Shown here in pieces: positions 49,797-63,560 of a stretch of DNA of 64,000 nt. A program made the translations under genes and the position numbers. The notes under the pieces were generated by a model that saw only the letters and a program-made list of their open reading frames with translations, was not told where the DNA came from and did no database searches. Source of the DNA: Sipunculus nudus (taxonomy: Eukaryota > Annelida > Sipuncula > Golfingiida > Sipunculidae); NCBI GenBank assembly GCA_026874595.1, contig CM049309.1, positions 92,896,723 through 92,960,722 on the forward strand, given 5' to 3'. Numbering within the stretch: position 1 is the first letter of the stretch; the number at the start of each line of letters is the position of its first letter.

Positions 49797-52599
49797 GTAA
49801 CCCCAGACAAAGTCTGGATACAATGGTTTCAAGACGGTCCTGCTGCCACTGCAGAAAAAATTGTGAGCAGAATAACTCAAAAAATGTTTGACTGATCTGT
49901 ATCAAACTTTACATGTGTATTGACATAGGTGAGAGCAGGAAGCCTATTTAAAATGGGGTCATGACCTTTGCTAGGAGAGTGACCTTGACCTTGAATAAGT
50001 CCATTTTTAGCTCAGCTGACTATAAGTCATCTGATCTATAGCGATCACTCTTTGTCCGTCATCCGTCCGTCCGTCTGTCCGTTAACAAGGCACAAATCAT
50101 AACCGCTGGACCAGGAATCTTCTTGCTTGACATCCAAAGAGGTCCATGAAAATCTCCTTCAAAACCTGGAGTTAGGTCTCTGTTACCCATATTCTTCAAG
50201 CTATGGGGCTCCGAAGTACCCCCCCCCCCCCAGAATAATGAAAAATTTGATTCAAAAGCTCAAGTATCTGAACAGCTTATGCATTGATCACCATGATTCT
50301 TTGCATTGATATTGATCATGGAGAGTACCATCAGTTTTTGCAGACTGGTGGCGCCACCTATATTTTTTCAATTTTTACGATTTTTTTTTTCTCTAATTTT
50401 GAGACCTTATAAGATGTGGTGATCTGTTAACAGGGCACAAATCGTAACTGCTGGACCTGGAATCTCCTCACTTTACATCCAGAGAGGTCCATAAAAAGTC
50501 TCCTTGGAAACCTAAAATTAGGTCTCTGTTATCCATATTAGAACTTAAAGCTATGGGGCTCCAAAGTATCCCCCAGAATAATGAAAAATTTGATACAAAA
50601 GCTCAAGTATCTTAACAACTTATCCATTGATCACAATGGTTCTTTGCATGAATATTGATCATTGAGTGTTTCGTCAGTTTTTTCAGACTGGTGGCGCCAC
50701 CTGTATTTTTAGCGAACCTGTGAGCTTATGGGATGGTGCGTCGTCGTTGTGTGTCGTGCGTCATCTGTAAGTTAACCATAGCTATCTCTAAAACGGCAGG
50801 AGCTAGCATCACTAATGCAGAATTGGTGAATTATGGAGATTGAATTGAGTCATTTTACCATATATGTTAGCTGTGTGATGCTGTTACATCTAGCCTAGTG
50901 GTTTGACTTATCCACCTGAAATTATGCAGGTTTATACATCCTGGACAGCTTTCTCGATTTTATGACAGATGGCGCCACCTACATTCACATTTACTCTGCA
51001 GACATCCAACCGTTTGACCGATTGGGCCAAAATTTTGCTTGTTTAAAGATCTCACATAGCTTTTCACCATAGGCAAACTGGTGGCGCCACCTGCAACCAT
51101 TTATGCACAGCGTCCATCTGTTCATCTGCCTTGGGATAAAATCACTCATATCTCAGCAGTGGTTTGACTTTTCAATCTGAAATTTTGCAGGTTTATACAT
51201 CCTTGACAATTTTTCGATTTTATGACGGGTAGAACCACCTACATCACGTTTATCCTGCAGACAATAATGCTAATATGCAACACACCTCACTCTATTCCCC
51301 TTGCCACTTAATCCATGCCTCACTTCACCTGTCCAACTCTTGATTTCTGAGGATACATGTAGTCGCTTGTCGACTACACTAGTATATGTATGTATATTCT
51401 AGTTTTAAAATGTCCTAGTCTGAAACTTGCAGGTCTGAAAAGTACATTTTGCTGAAATCATAATGACTAAGGTAGATATGCAGGACTTTAGAGGATCAAT
51501 ATTAAATTTTAAAAATAAACCTCCTTTCATACTCCCAAACTTTGCACAGGTTTCGCATTAGGCATGTAAGCGTTGTTTCGATTTTTTACGATTTTTTTTC
51601 TCTATTTAGAGACTTTAAAAGATGCGATCATCTGTTAACAGGGCACAAATTGTAATGACTGTACCTAGAATCTTCTTTCTTGACGTGCAGGGAGGCCTAT
51701 GAAAAGTCTCCTTGGAAACCTGGAATTAGGTCTCTGTTACTTATCCATTCAAGCTATTGGGCTCTTAAGTATCCCCCAGAATAATGAAAAATTTGATACA
51801 AAAGCTCAAGTATCTGAAAAACTATGATCACTATGATTCTTTGCATGGATATTGATCATGGAGTGTTACATCAGTTTTTACAGAACGGTGACTCCACCTG
51901 TATTTTTTTATTATTTATGATTTTTTTCTCTATTTTTGAGACCTTAAAAGATGTGGTCAAAAGCACCCCCCCCCCCCCCATCATAATTAAAAATTTGATA
52001 CCAAAGCAGGGCACAAATCATATACATTGGACCTGGAATCTTCTAACCTAAAATCTCCTTGGAAACCTGTAATTAGATCTCTGTTACCCATATTTTCTGA
52101 ACTATGGGGCTTATTAGCACCCCTCAGAATAATTGAAAATTTGATACCAAAGTAAGGCACAAATCATAACCTTTGGGCCCAGAATCTTCTAACTTGACAT
52201 CCTGAGAGTTCCTCAAAAGTTCTCTCAGAGTTTTGGGGTATGTTTGAGCACCCTAGAAATAATGCAAAATACACACAAATTGCCAGATTCCTCATGAAAG
52301 GCCGGTTGGTTTCTCATCAGATTTGTTGTGCTAATGGGTCTTGATAAACTTAAGCTATTATGCATGAACAATAATGCCACCTACATTATCGTAATTAGTT
52401 GTCTGTGCAAGGACATATTGTCAACATGTAAGTTGGCTGAGTGTCATGACCCACAGGTCACTTGTTGCAGAAAATTACACAAATTCTTAAATATCTTAAG
52501 AAAGCTTGCACGGATTGGTCAAATAATCTAGGTGACCGAAGATCTGGATAGCCTTGTCATGTTAGGGAAAACTGGTGGTGCCACCTATTATCCTTTCCT
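49797..52599. repeat. Old dispersed and tandem repeat cluster related to the 45-kb element
   Basis: Begins with CCCCAGACAAAGTCTGGATA and CAATGGTTTCAAGACGG, a diverged match to the left end of the element at 45041, including the small hairpin and the following CTCAAAAAATRTTT phrase. It then holds several copies of a unit of about 340 bp with AACARGGCACAAATCRTAAC (near 50085, 50425, 51635, 52010 and 52150), TTAGGTCTCTGTTACCCAT and AATAATGAAAAATTTGAT. TGGTGGCGCCACCT occurs at 50346, 50689 and 51079, and AGATGGCGCCACCT at 50967. A GTCCGTCCGTCTGTCCGTT tract near 50060-50082 resembles phrases common in mollusc repeats. No coding potential. Confidence 0.75.
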
Positions 52600-53785
52600 T
52601 GTTTTCATGCCTCTTGTAAACAAAAATTAGTTTCTGGATGATAATTCCAGCTTTTATTGATGTTTTGATTTCAAACTTGACTTTTATTATATATGTCCCA
52701 TTGAAAAAGCAAGACCCCAAATGATTTTGGGGTTACAAGGTCAAAGTCCAGGTCACAGGACACATCTTTAAAAAGATTTTTGATGCATTTTCAGCCAAAC
52801 TTTTCATCTCAGACCTTTCATCTTGCAAATGTAGTTCACTTGCCAATAGAGCAAGAACCGGATCAGTTTTGAGATCAAAAGGGTAAAGATGAAGGTCACA
52901 GTAGCCATCTGTCCAAAATTAGGTTCTGAGAAAATTTTTCCAGCTGTGATTAATTTATTGATTTCAGTTTGGACTTATATATGGCCTATCAACTAAGCAA
53001 CACCTCTGTTGATTTTTAGGTCATGAGGTCAAAGGTCAAGGTCACAGGACCCACTTATTTAAAAAGATTATGGATGCATTTGAAGCCAAAATTTTATTCA
53101 CAGACCTTTCTCCTTGCTGATATAGCTCACCTGTCAACAGAGGAAGATCCATTTGAATTTTGGGTATTACAGGATTAAAGGTGAAGGTCACAGGAGTCAT
53201 CTGTCCAAATATTCATTTCCTGATGATATACCCAGCTTGGATTGATATATGAGTTTCAACTTGACTTATATATGGCCAATCAATAAAGCAAGAACCCTAT
53301 TGATTTTTGGGTCATGAGGTCAAGGTTACAGGACACACTTTTTTAAACAGATTGTGGATGCATTTTAAACCAAACTTTTGATCTCGGACCTTTCATTTTG
53401 CACATATAGCTCACTTGTCAATAGAGGAAGACCCCTGTCAGTTATGGGGTCACAAGGTCAGAGGTGAAGGTCACAGGGGTCAACTGTCTTTAAATTAGTT
53501 TCTGGATATTAATTCCAGCTTGGATTGATATATGGGTTTCAAACTTGACTTATTTATGGCCCATTTATAAAGCAAGAAGTCTATTGATATTGGGGCCATG
53601 AGGTCAAAAGTAGGGTCACAAGACCCACATCTTTAAAAGATTGTGGGTGCATTTTAAACAATACCTTTCATCCTAAACCTTCCCTCTTGCAAATATAGTT
53701 CACCTGCTAATGGGTGAAGATTCCTATCAATTTTTGGGTATCAAGGTCAAATGTAAATGTGACAGGATTCATCTGTTCTCAAATC
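52600..53785. repeat. Four diverged tandem units of about 290 bp rich in AGGTCA half-sites
   Basis: GACTTATATATGGCC-like phrases near 52682, 52972, 53263 and 53558, and TTAAAAAGATTNTGGATGCA-like phrases near 52770, 53064, 53351 and 53637, mark four units. Each has clustered AGGTCA motifs, for example GAGGTCAAAGGTCAAGGTCA near 53028-53047 and CAAGGTCAGAGGTGAAGGTC near 53454-53473. These are direct-repeat nuclear-receptor-type half-sites; whether any is bound is unknown. Confidence 0.8.
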
Positions 53786-55315
53786 TTTGGAAACAGAATA
53801 ATGGTCAGCCCAATAATTTTAAAGCACCGCATCTGTTTCCTTCAAATTTGACACAACAGTCCCCAACAAGTTGTCGGACAAGTTCAAACGTTATATCTCT
53901 GGGGACAAACAGCATCTCAAATGCCAGAAATTTCTAGTTTCTGTTTGGTTCTGGGGATCAAATAAAATCTTGACCATGTGAATCCAAAAACCTGAGGAGT
54001 AAAATACACACTGTGACACTCACAAATACCAGCAAATGACAATATCTCTCTCTGAGCCTGGCTGCCTGTACAAGTCAAATTACCTAATATCACAATGATA
54101 AAGAAACCCTTAAAAAAATTTGCTGGATCTGATAACCTCCAAAGTGTATATGATTGTTTTATATTTGTAAACTTAATCATCCTCAAATTTGTTGACATAA
54201 TCTGTTTGAAACTTTATAGTAAAGTTGCTGAGAGACAAACAAATGTCAGTAAATCATAGAAGTAAGTGTCACTTCATGGCAATACAGGATGTGATAAAAG
54301 CGGAACAACAGAAAAACTTGCTGAAGAGTGATCTTGAGTGTCATTATTTGGTGAACCAGATATGTATGTGGACTTGATAAGCTTTTTATTTGATATGTGT
54401 AAATGTAAGGCATATTTCATGACTCATATGTTGGATTATCTCTAAAGATTGGACGGTCATAAACATATAAATGATAAAATGTTAGATCCTTAACTGTTTG
54501 TATCTGACCGTCATTTAAAGTTCAATGTGACATACCCATGTCATGCAAGGCGCCTCATGGGGAACATATAGTGAGTGTCTTTGCATCTGTCCTTCTGTCC
54601 ATCACAATATGTTATTGCAATAACTCAAAAGAATATCAGGTACAGTCTCCAAACTTGCAGCTTTGATGTACCTTATCAAATTGCCACGTCAAGTTCAAAC
54701 ATGGATGACCTTGATGCAGTTCTCAAGGTCATAGAGGTAATCTTGGTGTTTGACATTGACCCATCTCAGATTTCATACAGGTTTTCACATCTTTTTTCAA
54801 GCTTTTTCCACAACAGACAGGGGACATTCTAGATACTGTTCTTCAGATCAACTTTTCCCTTGTCCACTTATTTTCACAGAGACTGATGAGATGATTGATT
54901 TTGTTATCAGGAAGAACTCTTTGAAATTGTAGAACATGCTTTATGCCAATGATGTAACAGGAAAATAGTCAGAAACTTTAAATAAAACACACATAAAATA
55001 TTTAAGTAAAATCAAAAGACCTTACATTAAAGTCACTCTGGCACTCAAAAAACTTCATCCATTGCGCAAGGTTCATTACAGAATTATAAATTAATAAGTA
55101 AGGTTAACATATTTACTATTGTATATAACAATTCCTTTTCATTTCAACTTGTGTCACCATGACAGCAACCATGGAGTTAATCTGAGTAGAGATGGTCAGT
55201 ATAGATTATATATCTAGGATGTATCTGTTATTTCCTTTTGCTTATGTAGTAGAGTTTGTGCTTGGTTGTGTTTTATATGTGTTTATGTATCCAAATTTCA
55301 TGTTTTCCATGACAG
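53786..55315 (+). other. End of the first intron
   Basis: Non-coding. A block at about 54540-54800 (AAGGCGCCTCATGGGGA, repeated TCAAGGTCAT phrases) looks like another old dispersed repeat. Frames at 53710-53937, 53917-54198 and 54575-54832 show no domain. It ends with the acceptor TGTTTTCCATGACAG before 55316. Confidence 0.5.
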
Positions 55316-55520
55316 GATGAGGAGCTTGACCACCGTTCTGGGGGACAGTTGGGTATACAAGGGAGTTCAGTTAAAAGTACCTCTGCTGGAAACATGTCGG
55401 GGGACGGGTCAGGTGATAAAGATGACATCATGGCCTTAACCAATGATGTCCGCAACTTCTCAGACGCCCTGGCAAAACTCAAGGAGGTGTTCAGTCCAGA
55501 AGAAGATTATGTCAGATCAG
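55316..55520 (+). CDS. Second exon of an ARHGAP45/29-like Rho GTPase-activating protein (partial)
   Basis: A 205-nt exon between TTTTCCATGACAG and the donor TCAG/GTCAGT. It is open in the phase left by the exon at 26088-26165 and ends in phase 1. It starts DEELDHRSGGQLG, passes a Ser/Gly/Asp-rich linker (STSAGNMSGDGSGDKDD), then forms an amphipathic helix, IMALTNDVRNFSDALAKLKE, followed by VFSPEED. The pattern D-I-x2-L-x2-D-V-x2-F-x3-L-x-KLKE matches my recollection of the segment before the F-BAR domain in ARHGAP45 and ARHGAP29. These proteins carry F-BAR, C1 and RhoGAP domains and inactivate Rho GTPases at membranes; those domains would lie beyond the window. Family membership is from memory of a short stretch and is moderate; the exon itself is better supported. 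It sits between two giant minisatellites. Confidence 0.7.
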
Positions 55521-56589
55521 GTCAGTCCAGGTCTCATGAATATTAATAAACATGGTCTCACGAATATTAATAAGCATGGGCTGAAATATATTCAGAGCCG
55601 TCTTGTAAACTACTGCAGGTGTTACATGTTTTGGTTTATTGTAAAACAACTTTGCCTGCCAAGTGTGACAGGTACACAAATGTTGATTTCTTGTCAACCA
55701 GAATCTACTGCAAAAACTTTACTTTGTCACAGATTTAATATGTTAATTTAAAATACAATCTTTGTCTTATTATTGGATGTTTTAATGGTAATTAATCATG
55801 CATTTACCAATAATTGTTACAGGAGGTAAGCCATTCTTTCAAATATCCAATAATGTAAAGTGAGCTAATATATAATTATACAAGTGTATTCATTGTATGA
55901 TCATAACTGTTTTGGTGACATTTTATTTGGCCAAATTATTAGTAGCAAAGCTGCTAGATTTTAAAAATATGTGATGTGAAGTACAGTGAATGTTTAATCT
56001 TCTAAATAAAAAAAAAACAATAACAATTATTTTAAAAAAATCAGGTTTTTATTTTTTAATTATTATCGAAAGATATCATATTTTAGTTTTGAATTGTTGT
56101 AAGTTCTATATTTGGCATAATGTCAAAATGCAGATGTCAGGCAAAAAGCTGAGTTAAAAAATTGATCTTTTCTCAGTCTAAATGACTTCTTTGTGGCAGA
56201 TTTTAGTTGTGTGAGCCAAAAATACAAACTGTAAACCACATTTTAGGTATCAGTGGAATATTTGGCTTTATGACTCTCAGGTATTTACAAGCACAGTTTG
56301 TAATAAGAGATGGTAGTTTCAACAAGGCACAAGTATTTACAAGCAGTGCTAAGGACGGTATATAATTGCTGTCACTGCAGATATGCAGGTGAACACTGTG
56401 TTAAGTTTGTTTTCAATCAAGCAGACCTTCAAACGTGGTGACCCTCGGGGATCAATAATTTCTGTACAGCTGCCTGTATATTTGTATTACACCACAACAT
56501 AAGTCAAACTGGACTAGATTCTTCTGTTTAAGGATTCAGACTTGTCTAGTTAAGATCTTCAAGAAAAATATTAAGTTTGAATAGTCATT
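55521..56589 (+). other. Start of the next intron
   Basis: AT-rich with no further exon recognised. CATGAATATTAATAAACATG and CACGAATATTAATAAGCATG at about 55537-55578 form a small tandem duplication just after the donor. Confidence 0.5.
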
Positions 56590-59500
56590 ATGAACAATTA
56601 CCTGCAAGAACCCTCATTAAGGCACTTACATTGGCCATGATCAACAGTTACCTGCAAGATCCATCATTAAAAATTACATTGGCCATGATCAACAGTTACC
56701 TGCAAGATCCATCATTAAAAATTACATCGGCCATGATCAACAGTTACCTGCAAGATCAATCATTAAAAATTACATCGGCCATGATCAACAATTACCTGCA
56801 AGATCCCTCATTAAGACATTACATTGACCATGATTAACAGTTACCTGCAAGATCCCTCATTAAGACATTACATTGGCCATGATCAACAGTTACCTGCAAG
56901 ATCCCTCATTAAAACATTACATTGGCCATGAGCAACAGTTACCTGCAAGATCCCTCATTAAAGCATTACATTGGCCATGATCAACAGTAACCTGCAAGAT
57001 CCCTCATTAAAGCATTACATTGGCCATGATCAACAATTACCTGCAAGATCCCTCATTAAAACATTACATTGGCCATGATCAACAGTTACCTGCAAGATCC
57101 CTCATTAAAGCATTACATTGGCCATGATCAACAGTTACCTGCAAGATCCCTCATTAAAGCATTACATTGGCCATGATCAACAGTTACCTGCAAGATCCCT
57201 CATTAAAACATTACATTGGCCATGAGCAACAGTTACCTGCAAGATCCCTCATTAAAGCATTACATTGGCCAAGATCAACAGTTACCTGCAAGATCCCTCA
57301 TTAAAACATTACATTGGCCAAGATCAACAGTTACCTGCAAGATCCCTCATTAAAACATTACATTGGCCATGATCAACAGTAACCTGCAAGATCCCTCATT
57401 AAAGCATTACATTGGCCATGATCAACAGTTACCTGCAAGATCCCTCATTAAAACATTACATTGGCCATGATCAACAGTTACCTGCAAGATCCCTCATTAA
57501 GACATTACATTGGCTATGATCAACAGTTACCTGCAAGATCCCTCATTAAAACATTACATTGGCCATGAGCAACAGTAACCTGCAAGATCCCTCATTAAAG
57601 CATTACATTGGCCATGATCAACAGTAACCTGCAAGATCCCTCATTAAAGCATTACATTGGCCAAGATCAACAGTAACCTGCAAGATCCCTCATTAAAGCA
57701 TAACATCAGCCATGATCAACAGTTACCTGCAAGATCCCTCATTAAAACATTACATTGGCCATGATCAACAATTACCTGCAAGATCCCTCATTAAAACATT
57801 ACTTTGGCCATGATCAACAGTTACCTGCAAGATCCCTCATTAAAGCATTACATTGGCCATGATCAACAGTTACCTGCAAGATCCCTCATTAAAGCATTAC
57901 ATTGGCCATGATCAACAGTAACCTGCAAGATCCCTCATTAAAGCATTACATTGGCCATGAGCAACAGTTACCTGCAAGATCCCTCATTAAAACATTACAT
58001 TGGCCATGATCAACAGTTACCTGCAAGATCCCTCATTAAGACATTACATTGGCCATGATCAACAGTTACCTGCAAGATCCCTCATTAAAACATTACATTG
58101 GCCATGAGCAACAGTTACCTGCAAGATCCCTCATTAAAGCATTACATTGGCCATGATCAACAGTAACCTGCAAGATCCCTCATTTAAGCATTACATTGGC
58201 CATGAGCAACAATTACCTGCAAGATCCCTCATTAAAACATTACATTGGCCATGATCAACAGTTACCTGCAAGATCCCTCATTAAAGCATTACATTGGCCA
58301 AGATCAACAGTAACCTGCAAGATCCCTCATTAAAGCATTACATCAGCCATGATCAACAGTTACCTGCAAGATCCCTCATTAAAACATTACATTGGCCATG
58401 ATCAACAATTACCTGCAAGATCCCTCATTAAAACATTACATTGGCCATGATCAACAGTTACCTGCAAGATCCCTCATTAAAGCATTACATTGGCCATGAT
58501 CAACAGTAACCTGCAAGATCCCTCATTAAAGCATTACATCGCCCATGATCAACAGTAACCTGCAAGATCCCTCATTAAAACATTACATTGGCCATGATCA
58601 ACAGTTACCTGCAAGATCCCTCATTAAAGCATTACATCAGCCATGATCAACAGTTACCTGCAAGATCCCTCATTAAAACATTACATAGGCCATGATCAAC
58701 AGTAACCTGCAAGGTCCCTCATTAAAGCATTACATCAGCCATGATCAACAGTTACCTGCAAGGTCCCTCATTAAAGCATTACATTGGCCATGATCAACAA
58801 TTACCTGCAAGATCCCTCATTAAAACATTACATTGGCCATGATCAACAGTTACCTGCAAGATCCCTCATTAAAACATTACATTGGCCATAATCAACAGTA
58901 ACCTGCAAGATCCCTCATTAAAACATTACATTGGCCATGATCAACAGTTACCTGCAAGATCCCTCATTAAAGCATTACATTGGCCAAGATCAACAGTAAC
59001 CTGCAAGATCCCTCATTAAGACATTACATTGAAAATGATCAACAGTTACCTGCAAGATCCCTCATTAAAACAATACATTGGCCATGATCAACAGTTACCT
59101 GCAAGATCCCTCATTAAAACATTACATTGGCCATGATCAACAGTTACCTGCAAGATCCCTCATTAAAGCATTACATTGGCCATGATCAACAGTAACCTGC
59201 AAGATCCCTCATTAAGACATTACATTGACCATTATTAACAGTTACCTGCAAGATCCCTCATTAAGACATTACATTGGCCATGATCAACAGTTACCTGCAA
59301 GATCTCTCATTAAAACATTACATTAAAACATTACATTGGCCATGATCAACAGTTACCTGCAAGATCCCTCATTAAAACATTACATTGGCCATGATCAACA
59401 GTTACCTGCAAGATCCCTCATTAAAGCATTACATCAGCCATGATCAACAGTTACCTGCAAGATCCCTCATTAAAACATTACATTGGCCATGATCAACAGT

Positions 59501-62500
59501 AACCTGCAAGATCCCTCATTAAAGCATTACATCAGCCATGATCAACAGTTACCTGCAAGATCCCTCATTAAAACATTACATTGGCCATGATCAACAATTA
59601 CCTGCAAGATCCCTCATTAAAACATTACATTGGCCATGATCAACAGTTACCTGCAAGATCCCTCATTAAAGCATTACATTGGCCATGATCAACAGTAACC
59701 TGCAAGATCCCTCATTAAAACATTACATTGGCCATGATCAACAGTAACCTGCAAGATCCCTCATTAAAACATTACATTGGCCATGATCAACAGTTACCTG
59801 CAAGATCCCTCATTAAGACATTACATTGGCCATGATCAACAGTTACCTGCAAGATCCCTCATTAAAACATTACATTGGCCATGATCAACAGTAACCTGCA
59901 AGATCCTTCATTAAAGCATTACATCGGCCATGATCAACAGTTACCTGCAAGATCCCTCATTAAAACATTACATTGGCCATGAGCAACAGTTACCTGCAAG
60001 ATCCCTCATTAAAGCATTTCATTGGCCATGATCAACAGTAACCTGCAAGATCCCTCATTAAAGCATTACATTGGCCATGATCAACAGTTACCTGCAAGAT
60101 CCCTCATTAAGACATTACATTGAAAATGATCAACAGTTACCTGCAAGATCCCTCATTAAAACATTACATTGGCCATGATCAACAGTTACCTGCAAGATCC
60201 CTCATTAAAACATTACATTGGCCATGAGCAACAGTTACCTGCAAGATCCCTCATTAAAGCATTACATTGGCCATGATCAACAGTAACCTGCAAGATCCCT
60301 CATTAAAGCATTACATTGGCCATGAGCAACAGTTACCTGCAAGACCCCTCATTAAAACATTACATTGGCCATGATCAACAGTTACCTGCAAGATCCCTCA
60401 TTAAGACATTACATTGGCCATGATCAACAGTTACCTGCAAGATCCCTCATTAAAACATTACATTGGCCATGAGCAACAGTTACCTGCAAGATCCCTCATT
60501 AAAGCATTACATTGGCCATGATCAACAGTAACCTGCAAGATCCCTCATTAAAGCATTACATTGGCCATGAGCAACAATTACCTGCAAGATCCCTCATTAA
60601 AACATTACATAGGCCATGATCAACAGTTACCTGCAAGATCCCTCATTAAAGCATTACATTGGCCAAGATCAACAGTAACCTGCAAGATCCCTCATTAAAG
60701 CATTACATCAGCCATGATCAACAGTTACCTGCAAGATCCCTCATTAAAACATTACATTGGCCATGATCAACAATTACCTGCAAGATCCCTCATTAAAACA
60801 TTACATTGGCCATGATCAACAGTTACCTGCAAGATCCCTCATTAAAGCATTACATTGGCCATGATCAACAGTAACCTGCAAGATCCCTCATTAAAAATAA
60901 CATCGGCCATGATCAACAATTACCTGCAAGATCCCTCATTAAGACATTACATTGGCCATGATCAACAGTTACCTGCAAGATCCCTCATTAAAACATTACA
61001 TTAAAACATTACATTGGCCATGATCAACAGTTACCTGCAAGATCCCTCATTAAAACATTACATTGGCCATGATCAACAGTAACCTGCAAGATCCCTCATT
61101 AAGACATTACATTGACCATTATTAACAGTTACCTGCAAGATCCCTCATTAAGACATTACATTGGCCATGATCAACAGTTACCTGCAAGATCTCTCATTAA
61201 AACATTACATTAAAACATTACATTGGCCATGATCAACAGTTACCTGCAAGATCCCTCATTAAAACATTACATTGGCCATGATCAACAGTTACCTGCAAGA
61301 TCCCTCATTAAAGCATTACATCAGCCATGATCAACAGTTACCTGCAAGATCCCTCATTAAAACATTACATTGGCCATGATCAACAGTAACCTGCAAGATC
61401 CCTCATTAAAGCATTACATCAGCCATGATCAACAGTTACCTGCAAGATCCCTCATTAAAACATTACATTGGCCATGATCAACAATTACCTGCAAGATCCC
61501 TCATTAAAACATTACATTGGCCATGATCAACAGTTACCTGCAAGATCCCTCATTAAAGCATTACATTGGCCATGATCAACAGTAACCTGCAAGATCCCTC
61601 ATTAAAACATTACATTGGCCATGATCAACAGTAACCTGCAAGATCCCTCATTAAAACATTACATTGGCCATGATCAACAGTTACCTGCAAGATCCCTCAT
61701 TAAGACATTACATTGGCCATGATCAACAGTTACCTGCAAGATCCCTCATTAAAACATTACATTGGCCATGATCAACAGTAACCTGCAAGATCCCTCATTA
61801 AAGCATTACATCGGCCATGATCAACAGTTACCTGCAAGATCCCTCTTTAAAGCATTACATTGGCCAGGATTAACAGTTACCTGGAAGATCCCTCATTAAG
61901 ACATTACATTGGTCATGATCAACAGTTACCTGCAAGATCCCTCATTAAGAGATTACATTGGCCATGATCAACAGTTACCTGCAAGATCCCTCATTAAAAC
62001 ATTACATTGGCCATGATCAACAGTTACCTGCAAGATCCCTCATTAAAAATTACATCGGCCATGATCAACAATTACCTGCAAGATCCCTTATTAAAACATT
62101 ACATTGAAAATGATCAACAGTTACCTGCAAGATCCCTCATTAAAACATTACATTGGCCATGATCAACAGTTACCTGCAAGATCCCTCATTAAAACATTAC
62201 ATTGGCCATGATCAACAGTTACCTGCAAGATCCCTCATTAAAACATTACATTGACCATGATCAGCAGTTACCTGCAAGATCCCTCATTAAAGCATTACAT
62301 TGGCCATGATCAACAGTAACCTGCAAGATCCCTCATTAAGACATTACATTGGCCATGATCAACAGTTACCTGCAAGATCCCTCATTAAAGCATTACATTG
62401 ACCATTATTAACAGTTACCTGCAAGATCCCTCATTAAGACATTACATTGGCCATGATCAACAGTTACCTGCAAGATCTCTCATTAAAACATTACATTAAA

Positions 62501-63560
62501 ACATTACATTTGCCATGATCAACAGTTACCTGCAAGATCCCTCATTAAAGCATTACATTGACCATGATCAACAGTTACCTGCAAGATCCCTCATTAAAGC
62601 ATTACATTGGCCATGATCAACAGTAACCTGCAATATCCCTCATTAAGACATTACATTGGCCATGATCAACAGTTACCTGCAAGATCCCTCATTAAAGCAT
62701 TGCATTGACCATTATTAACAGTTACCTGCAAGATCCCTCATTAAGACATTACATTGGCCATGATCAACAGTTACCTGCAAGATCTCTCATTAAAACATTA
62801 CATTAAAACATTACATTGGCCATGATCAACAGTTACCTGCAAGATCCCTCATTAAAACATTACATTGGCCATGATCAACAGTTACCTGCAAGATCCCTCA
62901 TTAAAAATTACATCGGCCATGATCAACAATTACCTGCAAGATCCCTTATTAAAACATTACATTGAAAATGATCAACAGTTACCTGCAAGATCCCTCATTA
63001 AAACATTACATTGGCCATGATCAACAGTTACCTGCAAGATCCATCATTAAAACATTACATTGGCCATGATCAACAGTTACCTGCAAGATCCCTCATTAAA
63101 ACATTACATTGACCATGATCAACAGTTACCTGCAAGATCCCTCATTAAGACATTACATTGGCCATGATCAACAGTTACCTGCAAGATCCCTCATTAAGAA
63201 GTTACATTGGCCATGATCAACAGTTACCTGCAAGATCCCTCATTAAGACATTACATTGGCCATGATCAACAGTAACCTGCAAGATCCCTCATTAAAACAT
63301 TACATTGGCCAAGATCAACAATTACCTGCAAGATCCCTCATTAAAACATTACATTGGCCATGATCAACAGTTACCTGCAAGATCCCTCTTTAAAGCATTA
63401 CATTGGCCAGGATTAACAGTTACCTGGAAGATCCCTCATTAAGACATTACATTGGTCATGATCAACAGTTACCTGCAAGATCCCTCATTAAGAGATTACA
63501 TTGGCCATGATCAACAGTAACCTGCAAGATCCCTCATTAAAGCATTACATTGGCCATGAG
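56590..63560. repeat. 49-bp minisatellite array, about 142 copies
   Basis: The monomer contains TTACCTGCAAGATCCCTCAT, TAAAACATTACATTGG and CCATGATCAACAG. Most units are 49 bp (GATCAACAGT at 56881, GAGCAACAGT at 56930). The first few at the left edge are 48 bp (CCATCATTAAAAATTACAT) and so keep a 16-residue frame open over 56577-56837. A 14-bp internal duplication (ACATTACATTAAAACATTAC) recurs near 59310, 61000, 61205, 62490 and 62805. A segment with GACCATTATTAACAG at about 59226 recurs 1887 bp later. The array lies in the intron after exon 2. Confidence 0.98.

Noticed and set aside
56577-56837. 86-codon frame with a repeated INSYLQDPSLKI peptide
   Set aside because: It covers only the 48-bp edge monomers of the minisatellite and breaks as soon as units become 49 bp.
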